DNA from: an uncultured Bacteroidales bacterium
GTDB lineage: Bacteria; Bacteroidota; Bacteroidia; Bacteroidales; UBA932
Direction of reading: 5' to 3'
Length of the DNA: 64,000 nucleotides
NCBI GenBank assembly: GCA_900541925.1
Contig: UQMB01000001.1
Location: 189,189-253,188 of the forward strand
The position numbers and the translations under genes are program-made. Under the pieces are notes generated by a model. It searched no databases. It had not been told where the DNA came from and saw only the letters and a list, made by a program, of their open reading frames with translations. This document shows positions 26,390-36,269 of this stretch, piece by piece; the first letter of the stretch is position 1; each line of letters opens with the position of its first letter.

Positions 26390-27748
26390 ATGGAACTACA
26401 ACACTTGATTAGCCTGATAAAGGAGTTGACTCCTGGCACAAGATGCAAGTATGTCAGGGGTGAGGATTATTGTACTTTTGTGGGTGTCGAGGAGGAAGAA
26501 CCACGAGTCAATGCGCTAACTCCTACTGGAGAAAACCATAGCGTTGCCGGTTCATATCTTACAAAACTGGCGGACAGCATAAAAGGATATGTCCCGTTCA
26601 ATATCAGTCAACTGATGAATAATAGCGGGTCTAATCGGCCTGTTATTGAATCCATTATTGCTCACACGTCAGAATTCTATTGGATTCAGCATGATCGGGC
26701 AAAATATGTAGTATGGATACCATCGAAACGGCATGATCCAAATTTATTACTGGAGTGGGAAGACACTGAATCCTTGAAACGAATGGAGCTTGAGAATGTT
26801 GCGCTTGAGAGTCAAAAGAAAAAGGATGAAAATGACAAGTCCTTTGTCCAAAAGATTGAGATTCTCTTGAAAGCCAAGAAAAACCTCATCTTGACAGGTG
26901 CTCCGGGCACCGGTAAGACATATATCGCCAAGCAGGTGGCGGCATCGATAGTATCAGACGGCACGAAGAAATGGAGTGAGCTTGATGATTCGCAGCGCGG
27001 GCAGGTGGGCTTTGTGCAGTTCCACCCGTCATTCGACTACACAGACTTCGTTGAGGGACTCCGTCCGGACAAAGACGGCAACTTCTCACGTCAGGACGGC
27101 ATCTTCAAGGAATTCTGCAAGAAAGCCATCAAGAACACGGAAGATAACTTCATCTTTATCATCGATGAAATTAACCGGGGCGAGCTCTCCAAGATATTCG
27201 GCGAACTCTTCTACTCCATCGAACCGGACTACCGGGGCGTTGAGGGACGGGTCAAGACGCAGTACATCAATATGGTCGAGGACGGAGACGAATTCAAAGA
27301 AGGCTTCTACATTCCGGAGAATGTTCTCATCATCGGCACGATGAACGATGTGGACCGGGGAGTCGAGGCTATGGACTTCGCCATCCGCCGCCGCTTCGCG
27401 TGGAAGGAAGTCACCGCCGAAGAAAGCGCACTGAATATGGGCGTCTCCGGCACCGCTCTCGCCAAGATGAACGCCGTCAACGCGGTCATCAAGTCCAAGC
27501 TCGGTGCGGCCTACTGCATCGGTGGAGCCTACTTCCGGAAATTGAACGGCGATGACTTCGGTGAACTCTGGGACAACCACCTCTGCGGCATCGTTACAGA
27601 ATACTTCCGGGGCGAGCCGGAAGCCGAAGCCCGCATCGCGGAAATCAAAGTCGCTTACGATGCCGCCGAAGAAAAGAAACCGGACACGGCATCAGATTCA
27701 GAAAACACCGAAACCTCTGAACCCGAGAGCAAACCGTCAGCCGAATAA
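26390..27748 (+). CDS. mcrB: McrB-type AAA+ GTPase of McrBC restriction system
   Basis: This 452-aa protein has an N-terminal region of about 150 residues without clear homology by eye (probable DNA-recognition domain, ending in a Lys-rich linker) and a C-terminal AAA+ motor. The motor shows Walker A GAPGTGKT (residues 170-177), GFVQFHPSFDYTDFVEG, Walker B FIIDEINRGELSK, the McrB nucleotide motif GTMNDVDRG and RRRFAW. McrB rings drive DNA translocation and cleavage by McrC at modified sites. GC content changes abruptly at about codon 165: the recognition part is AT-rich like the upstream methyltransferase, while the motor is GC-rich like mcrC. The stop overlaps the mcrC ATG by one base. Confidence 0.9.
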   Translation: MELQHLISLIKELTPGTRCKYVRGEDYCTFVGVEEEEPRVNALTPTGENHSVAGSYLTKLADSIKGYVPFNISQLMNNSGSNRPVIESIIAHTSEFYWIQHDRAKYVVWIPSKRHDPNLLLEWEDTESLKRMELENVALESQKKKDENDKSFVQKIEILLKAKKNLILTGAPGTGKTYIAKQVAASIVSDGTKKWSELDDSQRGQVGFVQFHPSFDYTDFVEGLRPDKDGNFSRQDGIFKEFCKKAIKNTEDNFIFIIDEINRGELSKIFGELFYSIEPDYRGVEGRVKTQYINMVEDGDEFKEGFYIPENVLIIGTMNDVDRGVEAMDFAIRRRFAWKEVTAEESALNMGVSGTALAKMNAVNAVIKSKLGAAYCIGGAYFRKLNGDDFGELWDNHLCGIVTEYFRGEPEAEARIAEIKVAYDAAEEKKPDTASDSENTETSEPESKPSAE

Positions 27749-29151
27749 TGCGCATCGTAACGACAGACAACAACTGCGGCAACTTCATTGTCAGCGATCC
27801 TCAGGCCGTCCGCGACCTGCGGAACATTGCCGACTGCCGCATTGACGCTCTCGTTGACAAAAACAAGAACGGTGTCTGGCTCTTCCCGAGCCGCGAGGAG
27901 AACTACGACGACAAGATTGATGGCGAGCTGATACTGTCCCTCACCGATGACGGTCGCCTCACCACCGGCAACATAATGGGCTTCATCGGCTGCGGAGATA
28001 CTGAACTGACCATCCGCTCCCGCTTCTCCAAATCGGCGGACAACGACTGGTTTATGCAGTATATGCTCCAGAAGGTCTTCGCTATCAATATTTTCGACCT
28101 CCGTCACAAGCTCGGTGAAGACAGCGCCCTCGACATCGCCGCCCTCCTTTTCCCGTACTTCCTCCAGAAAGCCGTCCTTCAGGGCATCTACCGCGAATAC
28201 ATCCGCTGCGCTCACAACGATAGCCGCGTGCGCGGATCGATGGACGTCAGCGCCCACATCCGTGAGAACTATCCTTTCCGCAACGGCAGGATCGCCTACA
28301 CCACCCGCGAGTACGACTACGACAACTCCGTCACGGAGCTGATCCGCCACACCATAGAGTACCTCCGGAGCAAGTCCGATTCCAAAGGCATCCTCTACTC
28401 CACGCCGGAAACCCAGGACTACATCAAGCGTATAATCCAGGCCACTCCGACCTACAAACGAGGAGACCTCGGGAAAGTGATGCTGGCGAACTCCAAGCCG
28501 AAGATTCACCCGTACTATTCCGAATACCGTCCGCTTCAGAAACTCTGCCTCCAGATTCTCCGCCACGAGAAACTCGGCTACGGCGAATCCTCCCCAAGCC
28601 GCATCCACGGAGTCCTCTTCGATGGAGCCTGGCTCTGGGAGGAATATCTGAACCTAACCCTCACGAAAGCGGGCTTCACTCATCCGAAAAACAAGACAGG
28701 CGAAGGAGCCATCTTCCCGTTCCTTGACTGCCCGAACAAATACAAACGCTTCCCGGACTTCATTAAGGGCAATGTTATTGCCGATGCCAAATACAAACGC
28801 CTCTCTGACCCCAAGGACTCTCGCCGCTTCAACGATGACATCCGGCGCGAAGACCTCAGCCAGATGATTTCCTACCTCCACATCACCTCCTCCAAGACCG
28901 GCATCTTCATCTGCCCCTCCGAACTCCTGGTGATGAACCCCGACAACGGCGAATACTATCCCGACACCAAGTTCATCCTCCGCCAGGACGAACTCTTCGT
29001 CTACAAAATCGGCGACCTCTCAGGCGATGGCGGCCGCATCCTCATCATCGGCCTCAATATCCCTCGCTCTCCCTCCACCTACCGCGACTTCGCCGCCGCG
29101 ATGTCCCTCACCGAGACCGGCCTGCTCAAGGCTCTGCAAGGAAACATTTAG
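27748..29151 (+). CDS. mcrC: McrC-type nuclease subunit of McrBC
   Basis: The 467-aa protein follows mcrB with a one-base overlap. The C-terminal half carries the McrC nuclease core: FPDFIKGNVIADAKYKR around residues 335-352, where Asp and Asp-x-Lys fit PD-(D/E)XK chemistry, preceded by RIHGVLFDGAWLWEEYL. The N-terminal half should contact the McrB hexamer. Codon use is strongly C-ending (CTCC, CCGC), differing from the AT-rich methyltransferase. It would cleave DNA when McrB recognises its target. The last codons and stop lie inside an inverted repeat shared with the convergent thrA. Confidence 0.9.
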   Translation: MRIVTTDNNCGNFIVSDPQAVRDLRNIADCRIDALVDKNKNGVWLFPSREENYDDKIDGELILSLTDDGRLTTGNIMGFIGCGDTELTIRSRFSKSADNDWFMQYMLQKVFAINIFDLRHKLGEDSALDIAALLFPYFLQKAVLQGIYREYIRCAHNDSRVRGSMDVSAHIRENYPFRNGRIAYTTREYDYDNSVTELIRHTIEYLRSKSDSKGILYSTPETQDYIKRIIQATPTYKRGDLGKVMLANSKPKIHPYYSEYRPLQKLCLQILRHEKLGYGESSPSRIHGVLFDGAWLWEEYLNLTLTKAGFTHPKNKTGEGAIFPFLDCPNKYKRFPDFIKGNVIADAKYKRLSDPKDSRRFNDDIRREDLSQMISYLHITSSKTGIFICPSELLVMNPDNGEYYPDTKFILRQDELFVYKIGDLSGDGGRILIIGLNIPRSPSTYRDFAAAMSLTETGLLKALQGNI

Positions 29152-29192
29152 GAATCAACCGATACAATTAAAACCATTTATCCTAAATGTTT
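29142..29192. repeat. 12-bp inverted repeat spanning the mcrC and thrA stop codons
   Basis: AAACATTTAGGA at 29142-29153 is exactly inverted as TCCTAAATGTTT at 29181-29192. Each arm contains the TAG stop of one of the two convergent genes, so both proteins end in Asn-Ile. It may act as a weak bidirectional terminator or mark the edge of the inserted island. Confidence 0.6.
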
Positions 29193-31624
29193 ACTATTCT
29201 CATTATGTCCGCGAACACGCCCGCGGCTGTCACTCCCGCTCCGGCACCATAGCCCTGGATGAGCATAGGGTGCTTGTCGTATCTCTCTGTGGTGAGCAGG
29301 ATTATGTTGTTCGACCCGTCCAGTGACCAGGCCGGGCTGCCGGCTCCCACTTCTTCGAGGGAGACCCCACACTTGCCGCGGTCCATCCTTGCCACGAAGC
29401 GCCACCGGAGACTCTTGCTCTCGAGTTCCGCCCTGCGCCTCTCGAAATCCCCGTCGAGCGAGGGGAGTCTCTCCCAGAATTCCTCAAGGCTGCATTCGAA
29501 GAAGTCCTGCGGGATGAAAAGATGCTTCTCGACATCTTCCATGCTGACTTCGTATCCTGCCTCCCTTGAGAGTATCACCAGCTTGCGGATGACATCCAGA
29601 CCGGACAGGTCCACTCTCGGGTCCGGCTCCGAAAAGCCCTGCTCCTGCGCCATCCTGACCGCCTTGCTGAACGGCACCGTAGCCGAGATGGTGTTGAAGA
29701 TGAAGTTGAGGGTGCCACTGAGCACCGCCTGAAGCTTGAGGATGTGGTCGCCGCTGTTGCGCAGGTCGTTGATGGTGCTGATTATCGGAAGGCCTGCGCC
29801 CACATTGGTCTCGAAGAGGAACTTGACTCCGCGATGGAGGGCTGTCCGCTTGAGGGCTACATAGGTCGCGTAGTCGGAGGATGCGGCGATCTTGTTGGCC
29901 GCCACGACTGAGATGCCGCGGCTCAGGAAGTCCTCATAAAGGGAGGCGATCTGCGGGCTTGCGGTACAGTCCACGAAGACGGAGTTGAAAATGTTCATCC
30001 CCGTCACCTCGGCCTTGAGAGTGTCCGGATTGATGCTTATGCCTCCTTCGAGGGCTTGCCGCCATCCGGCTGGGTCTATCCCGTCGCGGAGGAACACTCC
30101 CTTCGCGCTTCTGGCTATGCCGACGACATTTATCTTGAGGTTGCGCTCCTTCATCAGCTTCTCCCGCTGGAGGGCGATCTGGTCGAGGAGCTGCCCGCCG
30201 ACGGTGCCCGTGCCGCAGAGGAAGACGTTGAGTTCCTGATACTCTGAGAGGAAGAAGGAGTCGTGTATGACGTTCAGTGTCTTGCGCAGGTATGTCCTGT
30301 CCACGACCAGGGAGATGTTGGTGGAGGACGAGCCCTGTGCACAGGCGACCACGCTGATTCCGTTGCGCCCGAGCGTGCCGAAGAGTTTGCCGGCCACGCC
30401 TATGCCGTGCTTGAGGTTCTCGCCGACCACTGCCACGGCGGCAAGGCCGTTTTCGAGTTTGACCGGGTCGATGGCCCCGCTGGCGATCTCCTCGCTGAAT
30501 TCGTTGTCGAGAGCCGTCCTGGCCAGCTCCGCGTCATTCTTGCTTACGCCTATCGAGATGCCCGTCTCTGAGGCTGACTGGGTCACGAGGAAGGCGCTGA
30601 TGCTCTCTGCCGCGAGGGCGGAGAAGATGCGGCTGTCCACTCCGACAAGTCCGACCATCGAGGTCCCGCTGAGGGTCAGCAGGCAGATGTTGTCGATGGA
30701 GGATATGCCGCAGATCAGGCGGCTGTCTTCCTTCGTGCGCCGCTTGCGGATGGTGGTTCCGGGGGCGGACGGGTTGAATGTGTTCTTGACTATTATCGGA
30801 ATCTCCTTGCGGCAGACGGCATAGAGGGTCGGCGGGTAGATGACCTTCGCCCCGAAGTTGCAGAGCTCCATGGCCTCGTCGTAACTCATCTCGTCTATCA
30901 CATAGGAGGTCTTGATGATGCGCGGGTCGGCGGTCATGAAGCCGTCCACGTCGGTCCATATCTCAAGCTGCTCCGCGTCGAGCGCCGCCGCTATCAGGCT
31001 CGCGCTGTAGTCGGAGCCGCCGCGTCCAAGGTTGGTGATTTCTGAGCTGGCGGAGTCGGAAGAAATGAACCCCGGCACCACCGCTATGTCGTCTGACATC
31101 GCGTATCCGGCGAAGGCCTTGCGTATGAGCGGGTAGCTGGTCCTGGTGTCTGCCGCGTCCGCCCTCCCGGAGCGTACGGTGCGGATGAACTGGAGTGAGT
31201 CATACAGGCGCCCTCCCGGGATCACTTCCGCCACTATCAGCGAGGATATGCGCTCCCCGAAGCTCAGGATTTCGTCCTTTGCCTTGCGCGGAAGGACTCC
31301 GAGCATATAGACTCCTCCGCATATCTCCGACAGCCTGTCGCAGAGCGCTCCGACCTTGTCTTTGAGAATGGCTCGCCGTTCGCTGTCTCCGACGAGCTCG
31401 TCGCACATGACAAGGTGCCTTTCACGCAGTCCGTCCAGAATGTCCTTGTAGGAAGCGTCCCCGCTCTCCGCGAGGCCGGAGGCCTTGACCAGACTGTCCG
31501 TGACTCCGCCGAGCGCGGATACGACCACTATGACCCGCCCCTTGCAGGCGGAAACTATATTTTTGACCTGGCGGAGACTGTCGGGGGTGCCGACGGAAGT
31601 GCCGCCGAATTTCAGTACTTTCAT
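29183..31624 (-). CDS. thrA: Bifunctional aspartokinase / homoserine dehydrogenase
   Basis: The ATG at 31624 gives MKVLKFGGTSVGTPDSL, the canonical aspartokinase start; longer versions add an unrelated leader. Residues 1-290 are the kinase (GRGGSDYSASLIAAALDAEQ, WTDVDGFMTADPR), about 300-460 two ACT regulatory domains (LTLSGTSMVGLVGVDSRIF), and 465-813 the homoserine dehydrogenase (NVFLCGTGTVGGQLLDQI, NKIAASSDYATY). At 813 aa it matches E. coli ThrA. It catalyses the first and third steps from aspartate to threonine and methionine, with ACT domains suggesting feedback by threonine. It is divergent from leuA. Confidence 0.96.
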   Translation of the reverse strand: MKVLKFGGTSVGTPDSLRQVKNIVSACKGRVIVVVSALGGVTDSLVKASGLAESGDASYKDILDGLRERHLVMCDELVGDSERRAILKDKVGALCDRLSEICGGVYMLGVLPRKAKDEILSFGERISSLIVAEVIPGGRLYDSLQFIRTVRSGRADAADTRTSYPLIRKAFAGYAMSDDIAVVPGFISSDSASSEITNLGRGGSDYSASLIAAALDAEQLEIWTDVDGFMTADPRIIKTSYVIDEMSYDEAMELCNFGAKVIYPPTLYAVCRKEIPIIVKNTFNPSAPGTTIRKRRTKEDSRLICGISSIDNICLLTLSGTSMVGLVGVDSRIFSALAAESISAFLVTQSASETGISIGVSKNDAELARTALDNEFSEEIASGAIDPVKLENGLAAVAVVGENLKHGIGVAGKLFGTLGRNGISVVACAQGSSSTNISLVVDRTYLRKTLNVIHDSFFLSEYQELNVFLCGTGTVGGQLLDQIALQREKLMKERNLKINVVGIARSAKGVFLRDGIDPAGWRQALEGGISINPDTLKAEVTGMNIFNSVFVDCTASPQIASLYEDFLSRGISVVAANKIAASSDYATYVALKRTALHRGVKFLFETNVGAGLPIISTINDLRNSGDHILKLQAVLSGTLNFIFNTISATVPFSKAVRMAQEQGFSEPDPRVDLSGLDVIRKLVILSREAGYEVSMEDVEKHLFIPQDFFECSLEEFWERLPSLDGDFERRRAELESKSLRWRFVARMDRGKCGVSLEEVGAGSPAWSLDGSNNIILLTTERYDKHPMLIQGYGAGAGVTAAGVFADIMRIVNI

Positions 31625-31644
31625 ATATATGATAAATTTCGGCC

Positions 31645-31675
31645 CAAATTTAGCCAATATTGACCTTGTGACAAA
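31645..31675 (-). promoter_or_regulatory. Promoter of thrA
   Basis: On the minus strand TTTG (31675-31672) is followed after exactly 19 bases by TAAATTTG (31652-31645), a full match to the Bacteroidetes TTTG-N19-TAnnTTTG consensus. It ends 20 bases before the thrA ATG. Confidence 0.75.
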
Positions 31676-31755
31676 AAAACATGGATAAAACTTGCTTTTT
31701 ACGGAATAGAATGCGAACTTAGCGAACCGTTAGAAGTTATTGCCGCTATAGTAAA

Positions 31756-33255
31756 ATGAATTCCGACAGAATTTACATTTTTGATACCACTTTGCGTGAT
31801 GGTGAGCAGGTGCCAGGGTGCCAGCTCAACACTGTGGAGAAAATCCAGGTCGCCAAGGCGCTGGAAGAATTGGGCGTGGATGTCATCGAGGCCGGTTTCC
31901 CGGTGTCGAGCCCCGGGGATTTCAACTCGGTGGTGGAGATTTCCAAGGCAGTCACCTGGCCGACGATATGCGCGCTCACCCGTGCGGTGCAGAAAGACAT
32001 CGACGTGGCCGCCGACGCGCTCAAATATGCCAAACACAAGCGAATACATACAGGTATCGGCACATCCGACTCCCATATCAAGTACAAGTTCAACTCGACC
32101 AGGGAAGAGATACTTGAGCGTGCCGTGGCTGCGGTGAAGTATGCCAGGAAGTATGTCGAGGATGTGGAGTTCTACGCCGAGGATGCCGGGCGCACGGACA
32201 ATGAGTACCTTGCGAGGGTGGTCGAGGCCGTCATCAAGGCCGGGGCCACGGTGGTCAACATCCCTGACACGACTGGTTACTGCCTCCCGTCCGAGTACGC
32301 CGCCAAGATCAAATATCTGGTCGACAATGTGGACGGCATAGACAGGGCGGTCATATCGACCCATTGCCACAACGACCTCGGCATGGCCACGGCCAACACC
32401 ATGTCCGGCCTCCTCGCGGGGGCCCGCCAGTGCGAGGTCACGATCAACGGTGTCGGGGAGAGGGCCGGCAACACGGCATTGGAGGAGATAGCGATGATCA
32501 TCCGCAGCCACAGCGACATCCCGCTCGTGACCAACATCAACACCTCCCGTATCGCCCCGGTGAGCAGGATGGTCTCCAACCTCATGAACATGCCGGTCCA
32601 GGCCAACAAGGCCATAGTGGGACGCAACGCTTTCGCCCACTCTTCGGGCATACATCAGGACGGAGTGCTCAAGAATGCCAGCACCTACGAGATCATCGAT
32701 CCCAAGGATGTGGGAATTGACGACAACGACATAGTTCTCACGGCCAGGAGCGGCCATGCGGCGCTCAAATACCGGCTGGAAGTGCTGGGCATCAAGATGG
32801 AGGGCGAGAAGCTCGACGCCTTCTACGACGAGTTCCTCAAACTCGCCGACAAGAAGAAACAGGTCAGCGACGACGACCTGCTCGTGCTTGCCGGAGCCGA
32901 CAGGGCCGGAGACCATCATGTCAAGCTGGAGTATCTCCAGGTGACGAGCGGCAAGGGCCTGCGGCCCGTGGCCAGTGTCGGGCTTGACATTGCCGGGGAG
33001 AAATTCGAGGCGTCCTCACGCGGCAACGGTCCGGTGGACGCCGCCATCAGCGCCCTCAAACTCATCATCAAACGCCAGATGGTCATCAAGGAGTTCACTA
33101 TCCAGAATATTACCAAGGGTTCCGATGATGTGGGCAAGGTGCATATGCAGGTGGAGTACGACGGCCATGTCTATTATGGATTCGGAGCTGATACCGATAT
33201 CGTCACCGCATCTGTGGAGGCGTTCATAGACTGTATAAACCGCTTCCGCAGATGA
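31756..33255 (+). CDS. leuA: 2-isopropylmalate synthase
   Basis: The 499-aa enzyme condenses acetyl-CoA with 2-oxoisovalerate, the first step of leucine synthesis. [14 protein letters not shown] is the N-terminal HMGL-like signature; [14 protein letters not shown] provides the metal-binding His residues; [13 protein letters not shown] is the flexible catalytic segment. The C-terminal regulatory domain is present (residues about 370-499), so leucine feedback is likely. It opens an operon with leuC, leuD, leuB, ilvE and metX, overlapping leuC by 4 bases (ATGA). Confidence 0.96.
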   Translation: MNSDRIYIFDTTLRDGEQVPGCQLNTVEKIQVAKALEELGVDVIEAGFPVSSPGDFNSVVEISKAVTWPTICALTRAVQKDIDVAADALKYAKHKRIHTGIGTSDSHIKYKFNSTREEILERAVAAVKYARKYVEDVEFYAEDAGRTDNEYLARVVEAVIKAGATVVNIPDTTGYCLPSEYAAKIKYLVDNVDGIDRAVISTHCHNDLGMATANTMSGLLAGARQCEVTINGVGERAGNTALEEIAMIIRSHSDIPLVTNINTSRIAPVSRMVSNLMNMPVQANKAIVGRNAFAHSSGIHQDGVLKNASTYEIIDPKDVGIDDNDIVLTARSGHAALKYRLEVLGIKMEGEKLDAFYDEFLKLADKKKQVSDDDLLVLAGADRAGDHHVKLEYLQVTSGKGLRPVASVGLDIAGEKFEASSRGNGPVDAAISALKLIIKRQMVIKEFTIQNITKGSDDVGKVHMQVEYDGHVYYGFGADTDIVTASVEAFIDCINRFRR

Positions 33256-34613
33256 ACACCCTTTTCGACAAAATCTGGGACGGTCATGTCGTCTCCCTCA
33301 TGGACGGCGGCCCGACTCAGCTCTACATAGACAGGCTCTATTGCCACGAGGTCACCAGCCCCCAGGCGTTTGAAGGCATACGCAGGCGCGGCTGCGGCAT
33401 CTTCCGCCCGGGACGCATAGTCTGCATGCCGGATCACGACATCCCCACCGAGGGGACCGCTTTCGCCGATGAGGTCTGCCGCCGCCAGGTGGAGACCCTT
33501 GAGCGCAATGCCGCGGAATTCGGCCTCGCCCACTATCCCATGATGAGTCCGAATAACGGCATCGTGCATGTCGTCGGCCCGGAGAAGGGACTTTCGCTGC
33601 CGGGGATGACCATCGTCTGCGGGGACTCGCACACCTCCACCCACGGTGCCGTCGGTGCCGTGGCGTTCGGCATCGGCACGAGCGAGGTGGAGATGGTTCT
33701 GGCGACCCAGTGCATACTTCAGCAGAAGCCGCGCTCTATGCGTATCAGGGTCGAGGGCGAACTTGGCAGGGGAGTCTCCGCCAAGGATGTGGCTCTCTAC
33801 CTCATGATGCGCCTGACCACTTCCGGGGCCACGGGATACTTCATCGAGTATGCCGGCTCGGCTGTCCGGAACCTCTCCATGGAGGGGCGCCTGACACTCT
33901 GCAACCTCTCTATAGAGATGGGCGCCCGCGGCGGCTTCGTGGCCCCGGATGAGACCACATTCGCATACCTCAAGGGCCGCGAGCATTCTCCTGTCGGCGA
34001 GGATTGGGAACGTGCAGTGGAGTATTGGAAGACTCTGCGCAGCGGCGACGATGCCGTGTTCGACAAGGAATATGTCTTCGATGCCGCGGACATCAGCCCC
34101 ATGATTACCTGGGGTACGAATCCGGGGATGGGGATGCCTGTCGACGGCTCCATACCGGCCGATGCGCCTCGGCGGGCTCTTGACTATATGGGTTTCTCCG
34201 CCGGCGGGAGGCTGATCGGGCACAAGGTGGATTATGTCTTCCTCGGCGCGTGCACCAACGGCCGTATAGAGGACTTCCGAACCTTCGCTTCCATAGTGAG
34301 AGGCCGCAGGAAAGCCGACGGCGTGACGGCCTGGCTGGTGCCGGGTTCATGGGCCGTACGCAGACAGATAGAGGAAGAGGGGCTGGACAAGGTGCTTGAG
34401 GACGCCGGGTTCGAGATCCGCAAGCCGGGCTGCTCCGCCTGTCTCGCGATGAACGCCGACAAGATTCCGGAAGGCAAATATGCCGTCTCCACCAGCAACC
34501 GCAATTTCGAGGGCCGGCAGGGACCCGGGGCGCGCACTATGCTCGCGAGCCCGCTGACTGCCGCGGCGGCTGCGGTGAGCGGATGTGTCACAGATCCGAG
34601 AGAATTGATATGA
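33252..34613 (+). CDS. leuC: 3-isopropylmalate dehydratase large subunit
   Basis: The 453-aa aconitase-family subunit carries the iron-sulfur cysteines: [14 protein letters not shown], and the paired [11 protein letters not shown] near residue 395. [20 protein letters not shown] is a family signature. With LeuD it isomerises 2-isopropylmalate to 3-isopropylmalate. The start ATG overlaps the leuA stop and its own stop overlaps the leuD ATG, consistent with translational coupling and stoichiometric subunits. Confidence 0.96.
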   Translation: MNTLFDKIWDGHVVSLMDGGPTQLYIDRLYCHEVTSPQAFEGIRRRGCGIFRPGRIVCMPDHDIPTEGTAFADEVCRRQVETLERNAAEFGLAHYPMMSPNNGIVHVVGPEKGLSLPGMTIVCGDSHTSTHGAVGAVAFGIGTSEVEMVLATQCILQQKPRSMRIRVEGELGRGVSAKDVALYLMMRLTTSGATGYFIEYAGSAVRNLSMEGRLTLCNLSIEMGARGGFVAPDETTFAYLKGREHSPVGEDWERAVEYWKTLRSGDDAVFDKEYVFDAADISPMITWGTNPGMGMPVDGSIPADAPRRALDYMGFSAGGRLIGHKVDYVFLGACTNGRIEDFRTFASIVRGRRKADGVTAWLVPGSWAVRRQIEEEGLDKVLEDAGFEIRKPGCSACLAMNADKIPEGKYAVSTSNRNFEGRQGPGARTMLASPLTAAAAAVSGCVTDPRELI

Positions 34614-35218
34614 AACAGAAATTCAACATAATAGAGAGTACCTGCGTGCCGCTTCCAGTGGAGAATGTGGACACGGACCAGATTATCCCTGCCCGCTTCC
34701 TGAAGGCCACGACGCGGGACGAGAAGTTCTTTGGGGAGAATCTCTTCCACGACTGGCGCTACGCTCCGGACGGGAGTCCGGTCCGGGACTTCGTGCTCAA
34801 TGACCCGCGCTACAGCGGGTGCATCCTCGTCGCGGGAGCCAACTTCGGCTCTGGTTCGAGCCGGGAACACGCCGCGTGGGCGATAGCCGGCTACGGCTTC
34901 AGGGCCGTGGTGTCGAGCTCCTTCGCGGATATACACCGCAACAATGAGCTCAACAGTTTCGTGCTTCCGGTGCAGGTCAGCGAGGCCTTCCTTGAGAGGA
35001 TTTTCGCCGCCGTGGCCGCCGATCCGGGCGTGAAACTTCGTATCGACCTTCCCGCACAGGAGCTTACTCTTCTCTCTGACGGCAGTTCCGAGCGCTTTGA
35101 GATCAGCGCATACAAGAAATACTGCCTCGAGAATGCCCTGGATGATATAGACTACCTGCTTGCGCATAAAGACAAAATCGAAGAATATGAAGCTGAACAT
35201 AGCAAAATTGCCGGGTGA
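34610..35218 (+). CDS. leuD: 3-isopropylmalate dehydratase small subunit
   Basis: The ATG at 34610 overlaps the leuC stop and gives 202 aa; an upstream alternative at 34583 would lie inside leu[14 protein letters not shown] is the LeuD swivel-domain start and [16 protein letters not shown] the substrate-binding loop. Length is normal. The C-terminal 32 bases overlap leuB, an unusually long overlap that still leaves both frames intact. Confidence 0.95.
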   Translation: MKQKFNIIESTCVPLPVENVDTDQIIPARFLKATTRDEKFFGENLFHDWRYAPDGSPVRDFVLNDPRYSGCILVAGANFGSGSSREHAAWAIAGYGFRAVVSSSFADIHRNNELNSFVLPVQVSEAFLERIFAAVAADPGVKLRIDLPAQELTLLSDGSSERFEISAYKKYCLENALDDIDYLLAHKDKIEEYEAEHSKIAG

Positions 35219-36260
35219 CGGAGTGGGTCCGGAGGTCGTGGAGCAGGCCGTCAAGGCCATTGACGCGGTCTGCCGGCGTTTCGGGCACGAGGTTGAGTAC
35301 AAGTTCGCCTATGTCGGGGCTTGTGCTATCGACAGGTGCGGCTCCGCATTCCCGGCGGAGTCACTGAAAGTGTGCCTTGAGAGCGACGCTGTGCTCTTCG
35401 GGGCTGTGGGTGATCCTAAATACGACAATGATCCGTCCGCCAAGATGCGTCCGGAACAGGGGCTGCTCGCGATGCGTCGGGAACTCGGTCTTTATGCCAA
35501 CATCAGGCCGGTCGAGACTTTCCCAAGTCTGCTGGACCGTTCCCCGCTCAGGCCGGAAATAGCCTCCGGGGCCGATTTCGTCTGTGTACGAGAACTGACC
35601 GGGGGAATGTATTTCGGAGAGAAAGGCCGTCTGGACGGAGGCGACACGGCATACGACACCAACATCTACCATCGCTACGAGGTAGAACGCATACTCCGCA
35701 AGGCCTACTCCCTTGCCATGCTGCGCCGCAGGCACCTCACAGTCGTTGACAAGGCCAATGTCCTGGAGTCTTCAAGGCTCTGGAGGCAGGTCGCTCAGGA
35801 GATGGCTCCGGAATATCCCGAGGTGCAGACAGACTACATGTATGTGGACAACGCTGCGATGAAACTCATCACGGGACCGCGCTTCTTCGATGTGCTTGTC
35901 ACCGAGAACACCTTCGGGGACATCCTCACCGACGAGGCGAGCTGCATAAGCGGCTCCATGGGGCTTCTTGCCTCTGCTTCGCTGGGTGAGCGCACGGGCG
36001 TCTACGAGCCTATCCACGGCTCCTATCCGCAGGCTGCCGGACGCGACATCGCCAACCCTCTCGCGACGATACTCTCCGCCGCCATGATGTTCGAGTACGC
36101 CTTCGGCCTGAAGGAGGAAGGCGCGGCGATACGCAGCTCCGTCGGTGCGAGCATCGACATGGGCTTCGTCACTGAAGACCTGGCCTCGTCCGGCGCGTGC
36201 CCGAGACGCTGCTCTGAGGTGGGCGACAAGGTCGCGGAATTGATAGAGAACGATAAATAA
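35187..36260 (+). CDS. leuB: 3-isopropylmalate dehydrogenase
   Basis: The ATG at 35187 gives [18 protein letters not shown], the usual start; a TTG at 35160 would add nine residues. The 357-aa enzyme oxidises and decarboxylates 3-isopropylmalate. [14 protein letters not shown] and [29 protein letters not shown] are hallmark motifs of NAD-dependent isopropylmalate dehydrogenases, with the Asp residues binding magnesium, and [18 protein letters not shown] binds NAD. Placing leuB after leuC and leuD differs from the E. coli leuABCD order. Confidence 0.96.
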   Translation: MKLNIAKLPGDGVGPEVVEQAVKAIDAVCRRFGHEVEYKFAYVGACAIDRCGSAFPAESLKVCLESDAVLFGAVGDPKYDNDPSAKMRPEQGLLAMRRELGLYANIRPVETFPSLLDRSPLRPEIASGADFVCVRELTGGMYFGEKGRLDGGDTAYDTNIYHRYEVERILRKAYSLAMLRRRHLTVVDKANVLESSRLWRQVAQEMAPEYPEVQTDYMYVDNAAMKLITGPRFFDVLVTENTFGDILTDEASCISGSMGLLASASLGERTGVYEPIHGSYPQAAGRDIANPLATILSAAMMFEYAFGLKEEGAAIRSSVGASIDMGFVTEDLASSGACPRRCSEVGDKVAELIENDK

Positions 36261-36269
36261 CATATTGAC

